Shown here piece after piece: positions 1 to 7,703 of a stretch of 64,000 nucleotides of DNA. The notes under the pieces are model-generated. The model did not search any database. It worked only from the letters and a program-made list of their open reading frames with translations, and was not told the DNA's origin. The stretch is from the NCBI RefSeq assembly GCF_014305095.1, contig NZ_JACRUI010000001.1, positions 1,052,744 to 1,116,743 on the forward strand, written 5' to 3'. Source of the stretch: Flavobacterium kayseriense (GTDB lineage Bacteria > Bacteroidota > Bacteroidia > Flavobacteriales > Flavobacteriaceae). Position numbers and translations under genes: made by a program. How positions within the stretch are numbered: the first letter of the stretch is position 1; every line of letters starts with the position of its first letter.

Positions 1-370
1 CTTTCTTCATTTTATCAATAGTAGCCATTTTTTTAACAGCTTTACGGATAGTTACGAAGTTAGTTAGCATTCCACCAGGCCATCTTTCAGTGATGTAAGG
101 CATGTTTGCAGCTTTTGCTTTTTCAGCAACGATGTCTTTTGCTTGTTTTTTGGTAGCAACAAATAATATTTTTCTACCTGATGCAGCGATTTTTTTCAAA
201 GCTTCATTAGCTTCTTCAATTTTTGCTGCAGTTTTATATAGATTGATAATGTGAATACCATTACGCTCCATATAAATGTAAGGAGCCATGTTTGGGTCCC
301 ATTTTCTAGTCATGTGTCCAAAATGAACACCTGCTTCTAGTAATTCTTTTACTTCTACTTTGTTTGACAT
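1..370 (-). CDS. rpsB: 30S ribosomal protein S2, partial (C-terminus outside window)
   Basis: Small-subunit ribosomal protein S2, which binds the 30S subunit near S1 and is needed for translation initiation. Reading the minus strand from the ATG at 370 gives MSNKVEVKELLEAGVHFGH, followed by a TRKWDPNMAPYIYMERNGIH segment, the classic S2 N-terminus. Only about 123 of roughly 250 residues lie in the window; the frame is open to base 1. It is the third gene of rplM-rpsI-rpsB, and in this phylum tsf usually follows (outside here). A structured 171-base spacer separates it from rpsI. Identity is very secure. Confidence 0.97.
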   Translation of the reverse strand, partial: MSNKVEVKELLEAGVHFGHMTRKWDPNMAPYIYMERNGIHIINLYKTAAKIEEANEALKKIAASGRKILFVATKKQAKDIVAEKAKAANMPYITERWPGGMLTNFVTIRKAVKKMATIDKMKK

Positions 371-485
371 TTTTTGTACTAGTTTACGTTCTGTTGATTA
401 GCAATGCATGAATGGCGATTACTCGGCTAAATGCATTTAGATGCTAAACTAATTCCTACCTCAGTAGGCAACAACAACATTGTTT

Positions 486-509
486 TAAATTCAATAATAA
501 ATTCAATAA
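486..509. repeat. Tandem 12-bp direct repeat
   Basis: TAAATTCAATAA occurs twice in perfect tandem, at 486-497 and 498-509, in the rpsI-rpsB spacer directly next to the hairpin at 510-533. It may be replication slippage in AT-rich sequence, or spacing within a leader. Confidence 0.9.
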
Positions 510-533
510 GTCTTGAATAAACGTATTCAAGAC
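510..533 (-). terminator. 10-bp hairpin after rpsI
   Basis: GTCTTGAATA and TATTCAAGAC pair perfectly around a 4-base loop, 9 bases past the rpsI stop on the minus strand. The sequence after it is AT-rich but has no clean U-run, so it may be a weak terminator, an RNase processing site, or part of an rpsB leader rather than a full terminator. Confidence 0.5.
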
Positions 534-541
534 AGGCAATA

Positions 542-928
542 TTAACGTTTCGAGAATTGAAATTTCTTACGAGCTTTCTTCTGACCGAATTTTTTACGTT
601 CAACCATTCTTGGATCTCTTGTCAATAAACCTTCTGGTTTCAAAACTAATCTGTTTTCAGCGTTTACTTCGCACATTGCACGAGCTAATGCCATTCTTAC
701 AGCTTCTGCTTGACCAGTTGAACCACCTCCGTATACGTTTACTTTTACGTCAAAGTTAGTAGCGTTCTCTGTCATAGACATTGGTTGCATAACTTTGTAT
801 TGTAAAGTAGCTGTAGGGAAATAAGTTGCAAATTCTTTTTTGTTTACAGTGATTACTCCTGTTCCTTCCGAAACATAAACACGTGCAACAGCGGTTTTTC
901 TTCTACCGATTTTGTGAATAACTCCCAT
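542..928 (-). CDS. rpsI: 30S ribosomal protein S9
   Basis: Ribosomal protein S9 (128 aa, normal length), whose basic C-terminal tail reaches the P-site tRNA. The N-terminus carries the HKIGRRKTAVARVY motif, the middle has VNVYGGGSTGQAEAVRMALA, and the end is the Lys/Arg-rich GQKKARKKFQFSKR tail. Its ATG overlaps the rplM stop by one base (TAATG), so the two are translationally coupled, as expected for the universal L13-S9 pair. No visible Shine-Dalgarno, which is usual for this phylum. Confidence 0.98.
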   Translation of the reverse strand: MGVIHKIGRRKTAVARVYVSEGTGVITVNKKEFATYFPTATLQYKVMQPMSMTENATNFDVKVNVYGGGSTGQAEAVRMALARAMCEVNAENRLVLKPEGLLTRDPRMVERKKFGQKKARKKFQFSKR

Positions 929-1383
929 TACTTAAGATCGTTAAGGTTAACTGTTCTTGGTTTTTGTGCACCTTGTTTGTGCTCTGAACCAACAACAACA
1001 TTTAAATTTCTGAAAAGTTCAGCCCCTAATTTGTTTTTAGGTAACATTCCTTTTACCGCTTTTTCTACTAGAGTTGCAGGGTTTTTCGATTGCAATACTT
1101 TAGCAGTTAAAGTTCTTTGTCCTCCTGGGTAACCTGTATGACGCATGTAAATCTTTTCGTCCATTTTGTTACCTGTAAGGTTGATTTTTTCTGAGTTGAT
1201 AACGATTACGTTATCTCCACAGTCCACGTGTGGTGAGTAACTTGGCTTGTACTTACCTCTCAAAATCATAGCGACTTTTGAAGCAAGACGACCTAAGTTA
1301 TGACCATCTGCATCTACAACAATCCACTCTTTTACAGAGTTAGCTTTTGTTGTTGAAATTGTCTTGTAGCTTAATGCGTTCAC
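928..1383 (-). CDS. rplM: 50S ribosomal protein L13, GTG start
   Basis: Ribosomal protein L13, an early-assembly 23S rRNA binder (151 aa). Family segments include WIVVDADGHNLGRLAS, the HVDCGDNVIVINSEKI block, RHTGYPGG and AVKGMLPKNKLG. The start is a GTG at 1383; no in-frame ATG lies near, and homologous N-termini as I remember them begin at the same place. First gene of the operon, with a strong promoter (1429-1458) and a short 5' hairpin (1412-1425). Confidence 0.97.
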   Translation of the reverse strand: MNALSYKTISTTKANSVKEWIVVDADGHNLGRLASKVAMILRGKYKPSYSPHVDCGDNVIVINSEKINLTGNKMDEKIYMRHTGYPGGQRTLTAKVLQSKNPATLVEKAVKGMLPKNKLGAELFRNLNVVVGSEHKQGAQKPRTVNLNDLK

Positions 1384-1411
1384 AATAATAAATTTTAATT
1401 AAACATTCCAT

Positions 1412-1425
1412 CCCCAATAAAGGGG
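1412..1425 (-). promoter_or_regulatory. Hairpin at the extreme 5' end of the rplM mRNA
   Basis: CCCC (1412-1415) and GGGG (1422-1425) pair around a 6-base loop. Given the promoter, transcription should begin within a few bases of this stem, placing it right at the mRNA 5' end. It could protect the mRNA end or act as a ribosomal-protein binding site; both are inference. Confidence 0.4.
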
Positions 1426-1428
1426 TTG

Positions 1429-1458
1429 CAAAAGTACAATTAATTATTTTAAATGCAA
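1429..1458 (-). promoter_or_regulatory. rplM-rpsI promoter (Bacteroidota type)
   Basis: On the minus strand a -33 TTG (1458-1456) and a -7 TACTTTTG (1436-1429) are separated by 19 bases, an exact fit to the Bacteroidota vegetative consensus TTG-N17-23-TAnnTTTG. It sits about 45 bases upstream of the rplM start. Confidence 0.8.
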
Positions 1459-1618
1459 ATAGCTTAAAAGATTATTTTCTAGATGTTTTTGCACTGATTA
1501 TCAATTGAATATTTAGCCTAGTAGGATTCTTAAGTTTTAATAAGGATTTGCTTTTCTCCCTATTCTGTTTTAAGTTTGGTTTGGTTGATGCAATAAAATG
1601 TTAAATTGCGTTATAATC

Positions 1619-1652
1619 TTGACAACATTTGCCGTTAAAATGACTATTTTTG
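1619..1652 (+). promoter_or_regulatory. Promoter of the LacI-family regulator
   Basis: TTG at 1619-1621 and TATTTTTG at 1645-1652 with a 23-base spacer, the upper end of the consensus range. Predicted transcription start near 1659 gives a leader of about 70 bases. Confidence 0.6.
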
Positions 1653-1730
1653 GTCTGTAAATTAGTATTATAACATTATTGCAGTGTTTTTTAGCTGTAG
1701 TATAGGTATTTCAGTCAATAAACAATAACT

Positions 1731-2753
1731 ATGAAAGTCAAAGCAACTCTTAAACAAATAGCCAAAGAACTTAATGTTTCCGTTTCGACCGTTTCTAAAG
1801 CGCTTAATGATAGCCCAGAAATAAGTGAACAAACAAAAATTAAAATTAAGGAGTACGCTAAGCTTAAAAACTACAAACCTAATGTTATTGGTCTGAATCT
1901 TAAAAACAGGAAAACAAAAACAATTGGTGTCATTATTCCAAATATTCTAAACTCCTTTTTCGCAAAGGTTTTTAGTGGTATCGAGAAGGTAGCCGAACAA
2001 AAGGGTTATAATGTTATTACTTGTATTTCTAATGAGTCACTAGCCAAGGAAATTAGCGCTTTAGAAATTTTAAGTAATGGTACCATCGATGGTTTCATAC
2101 TGTCGGTTTCTGAGGAAGCACAAACGCTGCAAGACTATTCTCATTTTACAGATATTATAAACGATGGCACACCTATAGTGATGTTTGATCGAATTGCTGA
2201 TGGGGTCGAATGTGATAAAGTAATTGTCGATGATTACAATTCGGCCTTAAATGCTACGCAACGTTTAATTGATTTGGGCTGTAAGAACATTGCTTTATTC
2301 TCGTCTGTAGACAATTTGAGTGTTGGTAAGTTGCGTACAGATGGATATTTAAAAGCGTTAGCAGATAACGCTATTGCTATTAATCCTACCATTGTACTTA
2401 GAACAGATTCAGAGGAAGACCTTAAAAATGCTATTGCAAAAATCCCCCAGGATCAATCAATTGATGCTATTTTTGCGTTGGAAGAAATTGACACTGTTGC
2501 CGCGTTGAAGTTTGGTCTTAAAAACGGATACAAAATTCCCGAAGAACTTTCTATTATTGGTTTTGCAGATGGTATTTTGGCTTCGCGAAGGTTGACTCCA
2601 AGCGTTACGACCGTAAGCCAGCATGCGCCAGAGATAGGAGAAAGAGCAGCGCAATTGCTTATAGATCGTCTTGAAAGTAAGGAAGAAGAGCTACCTTATA
2701 AAACTATTGTTATTAATACTATCTTGAAAGAAAGAGAATCAACAAGAAGTTAA
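1731..2753 (+). CDS. LacI/GalR-family transcriptional regulator
   Basis: DNA-binding regulator of the LacI family (340 aa, typical length). Residues 5-55 form the helix-turn-helix and hinge region (ATLKQIAKELNVSVSTVSKA, then the KNYKPNVIG stretch); from about residue 63 (TKTIGVIIPNI) to the end is a periplasmic-binding-protein-like effector domain, with IIGFADG and LTPSVTTVSQ near the C-terminus. Such proteins normally respond to a sugar or nucleoside, but no catabolic operon lies next to it, so ligand and targets are unknown. It stands alone, with its own promoter and a bidirectional terminator shared with polA. Confidence 0.93.
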   Translation: MKVKATLKQIAKELNVSVSTVSKALNDSPEISEQTKIKIKEYAKLKNYKPNVIGLNLKNRKTKTIGVIIPNILNSFFAKVFSGIEKVAEQKGYNVITCISNESLAKEISALEILSNGTIDGFILSVSEEAQTLQDYSHFTDIINDGTPIVMFDRIADGVECDKVIVDDYNSALNATQRLIDLGCKNIALFSSVDNLSVGKLRTDGYLKALADNAIAINPTIVLRTDSEEDLKNAIAKIPQDQSIDAIFALEEIDTVAALKFGLKNGYKIPEELSIIGFADGILASRRLTPSVTTVSQHAPEIGERAAQLLIDRLESKEEELPYKTIVINTILKERESTRS

Positions 2754-2772
2754 AAGTTGGCCATTAGTATAG

Positions 2773-2814
2773 AAAAATCCACTCTAATTTATTTAAAATA
2801 AGAGTGGATTTTTT
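2773..2814. terminator. Bidirectional terminator between the LacI-type gene and polA
   Basis: AAAAATCCACTCT (2773-2785) pairs with AGAGTGGATTTTT around a 15-base AT-rich loop. A-run on the left and T-run on the right make it usable by both convergent transcripts. Confidence 0.85.
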
Positions 2815-2832
2815 ATTTGGGACTGTTTTACT

Positions 2833-5688
2833 CTAATGCGCTTCCAGCCAATTTTTCCCCATTCCTAGATCAACAACTAAAGGAACCTCTAGTTTAAAAG
2901 CGTTTTCCATTTCGTGTTTAATCATCGGTTGGATTTTTTCTAATTCATCATTGTGAACATCAAACACAAGTTCATCATGTACTTGTAGGAGCATTTTTGA
3001 TTTCCAGTTCTCTGATTTCAGTTTGTTATGAATGTTAATCATTGCAATTTTGATAATATCAGCAGCGCTGCCTTGAATAGGTGCGTTAACGGCATTTCGT
3101 TCTGCTCCACCTCGCACAATAGCATTTTGGGAGTTGATGTCTTTTAAATACCTGCGGCGTCCTAAAACAGTTTGTACATAGCCATTGTCTCTTGCAAAAT
3201 CTACTTGATTACTGATATAAGACTTTAACTGAGGATACGATTGGTAATACGCTTCGATCAAAGCTGCGCTTTCTGAGCGAGAAAGATTCGTTTGGTTTGA
3301 AAGTCCAAAAGCCGAAACCCCATATATAATTCCGAAATTCACGGTCTTAGCATGACTACGTTGCTCACGCGTTACTTCTTCTAAAGGAACATTAAAAACT
3401 TTTGAAGCTGTAGATTTGTGAATGTCTTCGTTGTTCTGAAATGCTTTAATCATGTTTTCTTCTCCACTCAAAGCAGCGATTACACGTAATTCAATTTGCG
3501 AATAATCGGCAGAAACGAGGGTGTAGTTTTCGTCACGAGCTATGAATGCTTTTCTAATCAAACGACCTCGCTCTGTACGCACGGGGATATTTTGCAAATT
3601 AGGATTGTTAGAACTCAATCGGCCAGTTGCAGCTACTGTTTGCATATAGTCCGTATGAACGCGTCCTGTTTTTGCGTCTACTTGATTGGGTAGCGCATCA
3701 ATATAGGTCGATTGTAATTTTACCATTTGTCGCCATTCTAGAATATCGCGTACGATTTCGTTATCATTGGCAAGGTAACTTAAGACTTCCTCCCCGGTAG
3801 CATATTGCCCTGTTTTGGTTTTCTTTTGCTTTGCTCCGCCTATTTTTAGCTTATCAAAAAGAATGTCTCCCAATTGTTTTGGCGATGCTAGGTTGAATTT
3901 CTCTCCCGCAGTTTCATATATTTTTTGTTCGAAAGTGTCGATTTCCTTTTGCATTTCGTTTGACATGCTTTTTAGGAAAGGCACATCAAGATTGATTCCC
4001 TCGGTTTCCATTGCTGCTAAAACAGGTACTAACGGAATTTCAATATCTTCGAATAATTTGGTGGTTTGCGTTTTCTCTAGTTCTACTGCAAATAATTCTT
4101 TCAGTTGAAAGGTAATATCTGCATCTTCGGCAGCGTATTCTTTAATTTCCTCTAAAGCTACATCGCGCATTGATTTTTGATTCTTTCCTTTTTTACCAAT
4201 AAGTGCTTCAATAGATTGCGGTGCGTATTTTAAATAGGTTTCGGAAAGTATATCCATATTATGACGCATATCTGGATTGATCAAATAGTGCGCAATCATG
4301 GTGTCGAATAATTTCCCTTTAACACTAATGTTGTAGTTAGATAGTATTTTTAAGTCGTATTTCAAATTTTGACCTATTTTTTCGATAGCCTCATTTTCGA
4401 AAAACGGAATAAATGAGTTGGCTAGCTTTTGTGCCTCTTCTTGATTTTCCGGGAAGGGAACATAAAAAGCTTTTCCTTTTTCGTAGGAGAAGGAAATTCC
4501 AACTAGCTCAGCATGCAAGGCATCTAATCCAGTAGTTTCGGTATCAAAACACACGGATTGTTGTTTGAGTAAATTTTGCAAAAGCAATTTAATTCCCAGG
4601 TCACCTTGAATGAGTTGGTAGGAATGCGGATTATTTGCTAGAGTGCTATAAAACTGTTGGTGAGTAGAACTTGCATCATCATCTTGAATGGCACTACCAA
4701 AGAGATCAAATTGATCTTCGTTTTTAGTCCCGAAAGCTGTCGGGAGTGGCTTTTTATACAATTTAGAATCGTCAGCGGTAGTAGTACCGCTGTTAGTATT
4801 TCCTTTTTTGAATATGGTGTCAAATTGCTCAGCCATTCTTCTGAACTCGAGTTCATTAAATAGTGCGTCGGTTTTTTCAACATCAGGCTGCGAAAGTTCA
4901 TAATCTTTTTCATCAAAGGTTACGGGGCAATCCAAAAGAATAGTAGCTAATCTCTTCGATAATAAACCGAGCTCTTTGTTGGCTTCAATTTTGGTCTTTA
5001 TCGCTCCTTTTAGTTCATGAGTATTAGCCAGAAGGTTTTCCATAGAGCCATATTCTGCTAAGAATTTCTTTGCTGTTTTTTCACCTACACCTGGTAGTCC
5101 TGGTATATTATCTGCTGCATCACCCATCATTCCTAGGTAATCAATAACCTGCTCAGGCTTTTCAATTTCAAACTTTTCAAGTACTTCAGGAATTCCCCAT
5201 ATTTCGATGCCATTACCCATTCTTGCGGGCTTGTACATAAAAATATTTTCTGAAACTAATTGAGCAAAATCTTTATCTGGAGTGACCATAAAGACCTTGT
5301 AGTTTTCTTTTTCGGCTTGTTTAGCAATGGTGCCTATTAAATCATCGGCTTCGTATCCTTTTACCTCTATGATAGGGATGTGCATTGCACGTAATAATTC
5401 TTGAATGTAGGGAACGGCTATTTTAATCGCCTCGGGAGTTGCATCGCGATTAGCTTTATAAGCAGGGAAAATATCATTTCGTAAATCGCTACCTCCGTTG
5501 TCAAAGGCAACGGCTAAATGATCTGGTTTTTCTCTTTTGATAACATCCATTAAAGAATTCATAAATCCCATAATGGCCGAAGTATCCATTCCTTTAGAGT
5601 TAATTCGTGGATTTTTTATAAAAGCATAATATCCTCTAAATATTAAGGCATAGGCATCAAGGAGGAAAAGACGTTTTTGTTGTGACAT
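2833..5688 (-). CDS. polA: DNA polymerase I
   Basis: DNA polymerase I (951 aa) for gap filling, Okazaki fragment maturation and repair. All three domains are present. The N-terminal 5' nuclease has FLLDAYALIFRGYYAF and the H3TH motif GLPGVGEKTA near residue 200. The 3'-5' exonuclease is intact, with FDTETTGL (Asp382, Glu384), so proofreading should work. The polymerase has motif A DYSQIELR, motif B RSHAKTVNFGIIYG and motif C VHDELVFD (about 903-910). I chose the ATG at 5688 over one 8 codons upstream because a -7 element (5710-5717) would put the transcription start downstream of the longer start. Confidence 0.97.
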   Translation of the reverse strand: MSQQKRLFLLDAYALIFRGYYAFIKNPRINSKGMDTSAIMGFMNSLMDVIKREKPDHLAVAFDNGGSDLRNDIFPAYKANRDATPEAIKIAVPYIQELLRAMHIPIIEVKGYEADDLIGTIAKQAEKENYKVFMVTPDKDFAQLVSENIFMYKPARMGNGIEIWGIPEVLEKFEIEKPEQVIDYLGMMGDAADNIPGLPGVGEKTAKKFLAEYGSMENLLANTHELKGAIKTKIEANKELGLLSKRLATILLDCPVTFDEKDYELSQPDVEKTDALFNELEFRRMAEQFDTIFKKGNTNSGTTTADDSKLYKKPLPTAFGTKNEDQFDLFGSAIQDDDASSTHQQFYSTLANNPHSYQLIQGDLGIKLLLQNLLKQQSVCFDTETTGLDALHAELVGISFSYEKGKAFYVPFPENQEEAQKLANSFIPFFENEAIEKIGQNLKYDLKILSNYNISVKGKLFDTMIAHYLINPDMRHNMDILSETYLKYAPQSIEALIGKKGKNQKSMRDVALEEIKEYAAEDADITFQLKELFAVELEKTQTTKLFEDIEIPLVPVLAAMETEGINLDVPFLKSMSNEMQKEIDTFEQKIYETAGEKFNLASPKQLGDILFDKLKIGGAKQKKTKTGQYATGEEVLSYLANDNEIVRDILEWRQMVKLQSTYIDALPNQVDAKTGRVHTDYMQTVAATGRLSSNNPNLQNIPVRTERGRLIRKAFIARDENYTLVSADYSQIELRVIAALSGEENMIKAFQNNEDIHKSTASKVFNVPLEEVTREQRSHAKTVNFGIIYGVSAFGLSNQTNLSRSESAALIEAYYQSYPQLKSYISNQVDFARDNGYVQTVLGRRRYLKDINSQNAIVRGGAERNAVNAPIQGSAADIIKIAMINIHNKLKSENWKSKMLLQVHDELVFDVHNDELEKIQPMIKHEMENAFKLEVPLVVDLGMGKNWLEAH

Positions 5689-5709
5689 AGATAGGGTGTT
5701 TCTAGTTTT

Positions 5710-5717
5710 CAAAAGTA
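5710..5717 (-). promoter_or_regulatory. Candidate polA -7 element
   Basis: TACTTTTG on the minus strand, 22 bases upstream of the chosen ATG; a second match (5718-5725) lies beside it. No TTG at the right distance, so the promoter is only half-supported. Confidence 0.4.
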
Positions 5718-5917
5718 CAAAACTAAAAAGACAAAGGAGTAGAAATTTAGTCTTTCTGTAGGTGTTTATAATCTCTTAAAAGTTGAGTAATCGATAATCG
5801 ATTTTTCAACTCTTTCTTTTAGAGCTTGTATTGCGTTGTTAAAATGTAAGTTAAAACGTATCTTGAAAGTGAAATAACATCAAAATGTTAAATATAAGTG
5901 TATTTAATCGATGTTAT

Positions 5918-5948
5918 TTGCACTTAGTCGAATAATGAAGTATGTTTG
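5918..5948 (+). promoter_or_regulatory. Promoter of the secreted surface-protein gene
   Basis: TTG 5918-5920, 20-base spacer, TATGTTTG 5941-5948. Predicted start near 5955, which supports the ATG at 6011 for the gene. Confidence 0.7.
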
Positions 5949-6010
5949 TGGTGTCAGGTTAAAAGTTGATTCTCCAAGTAAAAATAATACATTCATTAAA
6001 ATTTAAGATC

Positions 6011-7516
6011 ATGAAAAAAACTACTTCTTTAAACAATGCATTGCCAGTTTTTCTATTCATTTTCATGATGCTGATTACAGCAAGCTTATCTGCTCAGGTG
6101 GGTATAGGGACTGTGACTCCAGATGCGAGTTCTGTTTTAGATGTTACTTCTACTACTCAAGGAGTGTTGACACCAAGAATGACCACAACTCAAAAAAATG
6201 CCATTACAAGTCCAGCTAATGGTTTGATGGTATTTGATACAACGCTCAAAGGTTTTTATTTTTACGACACTACAACTAGTTTATGGTTGCCAATGAATAA
6301 TGTAGCAGCTTCGTCTGATAGGTTAAATTTTAAACGCATCAAATCTACAGATGTTTTAGCCACAGTATTAGCTTCTGAAAAAGCGGCAGGAGGTGGGACG
6401 AAATACGTTTTAAACACCAATACGTTGTATGAAATAAATGGTACAATCTCAGTCGATTTGCCAATTGATTTAAATAATGCTTATATCACAGGGCTAGATA
6501 CCAACGAAGATAAATTAGTAAAAGCAACTGGAAACTTGTTTGATGGATCTAAAGGAGGTAGTATTAGAAATCTAGTTCTACAAGCAACTTTAGGTAACGT
6601 GTTTAATCTTACAGCATCAGCCGCTGAATCATTTATCTTTAGAGATTCAATTGTAGTGTCATCTGCAAATGTGGGTACCATTTCGGGTTTTGGACTTGTT
6701 TTTTGTAGCATCATTCAATATGTGGGAAATAGTAATGGAGTTGTCTACAACAATATTACAAAACTGTTGTTAAGTAACATAGGGTGGTTTGGAAATAATT
6801 CGGGCACTTTTGAAAAATTGACAGGTACCTTTGGTTTAGTTCAAAAACAGAGCGGATTTACAGAAGTTACTGGTACGTCGATTGGTTTGGATGTTTCGTC
6901 TAATCCAATCATAACTGGTGACGCTGTTTTGCGTGAAGTAGTTTTTACAGGGACACTAGGGACAGGTCAGTATGTTAATAGATATACATCTGGAAGTTAT
7001 ACAAATTTTAATTTTAACAACAAATGGACAGTAAACTGTCCTGGAATTCCTAGAGAAGATGACTCTGCTGCTGTTGGAGATGCAAATAGTGATTTTGGAG
7101 TAGGAAGTGGTAGTTTAACTACGCTTAGTGGTACACCTACTAAATTAAATGCGGGTACAACGACTTCAACTAACTTATTCAGATTCTCGACAGGTAGCAC
7201 GGATAACAGGTTGCAGTATTTGGGTAATAAAAAACGATTTTTTAAAGTCAGTGGAGCTTCTTCTTTTCAGTCTAATGGAAGTAGTTCAAATAATACAATT
7301 TTTATTTTTTACATCGCTAAAAATGGGACTGTAATTAATCAATCTAAAATTTATGTACTTTCTAACTCTAGTAATGATGTACTTGCAGTTCCGTTTCAAA
7401 CGATCGTTGAGTTATCCCCTAATGATTACGTAGAAGTATATGCGCAACGCTTTGTTTCAGGAGCATATGGATCGGGTAATGTTCTTTCTGTGTCAATGAA
7501 TTTGATTGTAAATTAA
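6011..7516 (+). CDS. Secreted surface protein with phage-tail-fibre-like N-terminal motif
   Basis: Function not known. The 501-aa protein has a signal peptide (residues 1-28, cleavage likely SLSA/QVGIG). Mature residues 29-95 carry the QVGIGTVTPDASSVLDVTST ... GVLTPRMTTTQKNAI ... GLMVFDTT pattern widespread in Bacteroidota exported proteins and resembling tail-fibre and adhesin heads. The middle (about 120-370) is Gly/Thr/Asn-rich with short repeated beta-type segments, compatible with a beta-helix or stacked sheets. The last about 100 residues (RFFKVSGASSFQ to VLSVSMNLIVN) look like a compact beta-sandwich. I see no type IX secretion C-terminal signal. The ATG at 6011 is chosen because the signal peptide starts there. 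It is monocistronic, with its own promoter and terminator. Confidence 0.7.
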   Translation: MKKTTSLNNALPVFLFIFMMLITASLSAQVGIGTVTPDASSVLDVTSTTQGVLTPRMTTTQKNAITSPANGLMVFDTTLKGFYFYDTTTSLWLPMNNVAASSDRLNFKRIKSTDVLATVLASEKAAGGGTKYVLNTNTLYEINGTISVDLPIDLNNAYITGLDTNEDKLVKATGNLFDGSKGGSIRNLVLQATLGNVFNLTASAAESFIFRDSIVVSSANVGTISGFGLVFCSIIQYVGNSNGVVYNNITKLLLSNIGWFGNNSGTFEKLTGTFGLVQKQSGFTEVTGTSIGLDVSSNPIITGDAVLREVVFTGTLGTGQYVNRYTSGSYTNFNFNNKWTVNCPGIPREDDSAAVGDANSDFGVGSGSLTTLSGTPTKLNAGTTTSTNLFRFSTGSTDNRLQYLGNKKRFFKVSGASSFQSNGSSSNNTIFIFYIAKNGTVINQSKIYVLSNSSNDVLAVPFQTIVELSPNDYVEVYAQRFVSGAYGSGNVLSVSMNLIVN

Positions 7517-7565
7517 AATAGTACAGTAAAGTGTGGTTATCGAAGTATGATTTTGTTTTTACAGT

Positions 7566-7605
7566 AAGGATATTGTCTGTTCCCCACAAGACAATATCCT
7601 TTTTT
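7566..7605 (+). terminator. Strong terminator after the surface-protein gene
   Basis: A perfect 12-bp stem, AGGATATTGTCT (7567-7578) with AGACAATATCCT (7589-7600), around a 10-base loop and followed by a T-run. Confidence 0.9.
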
Positions 7606-7634
7606 GTGGTGCTATAACGTATTGTATAGTTTTG
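7604..7634 (+). promoter_or_regulatory. Promoter of the metallophosphoesterase gene
   Basis: TTG 7604-7606, 20-base spacer, TAGTTTTG 7627-7634. The -33 element overlaps the U-run of the preceding terminator, so terminator and promoter are packed end to end. Confidence 0.65.
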
Positions 7635-7703
7635 TTAAATTTTGAATGAGACTGCCTGTAGTGTTTTCTTAATTTGTTATTTTGTTGTCAAAATATAATT
7701 ATA

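Larger units (their letters stand above)
371..541 (-). promoter_or_regulatory. rpsI-rpsB spacer: possible structured rpsB leader
   Basis: This 171-base spacer is long for a ribosomal operon. Read on the minus strand it holds a perfect 10-bp hairpin (510-533), a tandem 12-base repeat (486-509), a second small hairpin (CCTAC with GTAGG, about 450-464), and a TTAGCA/TGCTAA pairing closer to the rpsB start. S2 is known to autoregulate through its mRNA leader in gammaproteobacteria; that this spacer does the same is inference. I found no full TTG/TAnnTTTG promoter in it. Confidence 0.4.
1384..1730. other. Divergent intergenic region rplM / LacI regulator (347 bases)
   Basis: The region holds the leftward rplM promoter and leader hairpin at one end and the rightward LacI-family gene promoter at the other. 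Between about 1460 and 1618 I see no ORF, RNA or repeat, and no palindromic operator that could be assigned to the LacI-type regulator. Confidence 0.7.
5689..6010. other. Divergent region polA / surface-protein gene (322 bases)
   Basis: The region holds the polA -7 element on the left and the rightward promoter of the surface-protein gene (5918-5948). Between about 5750 and 5915 I see only AT-rich sequence without an ORF, RNA or repeat. Confidence 0.6.

Noticed and set aside
6011..7516. Prophage remnant suggested by tail-fibre-like motif
   Set aside because: The protein has a signal peptide, its own promoter and terminator, and no phage genes are adjacent; the motif is common in exported proteins of this phylum.
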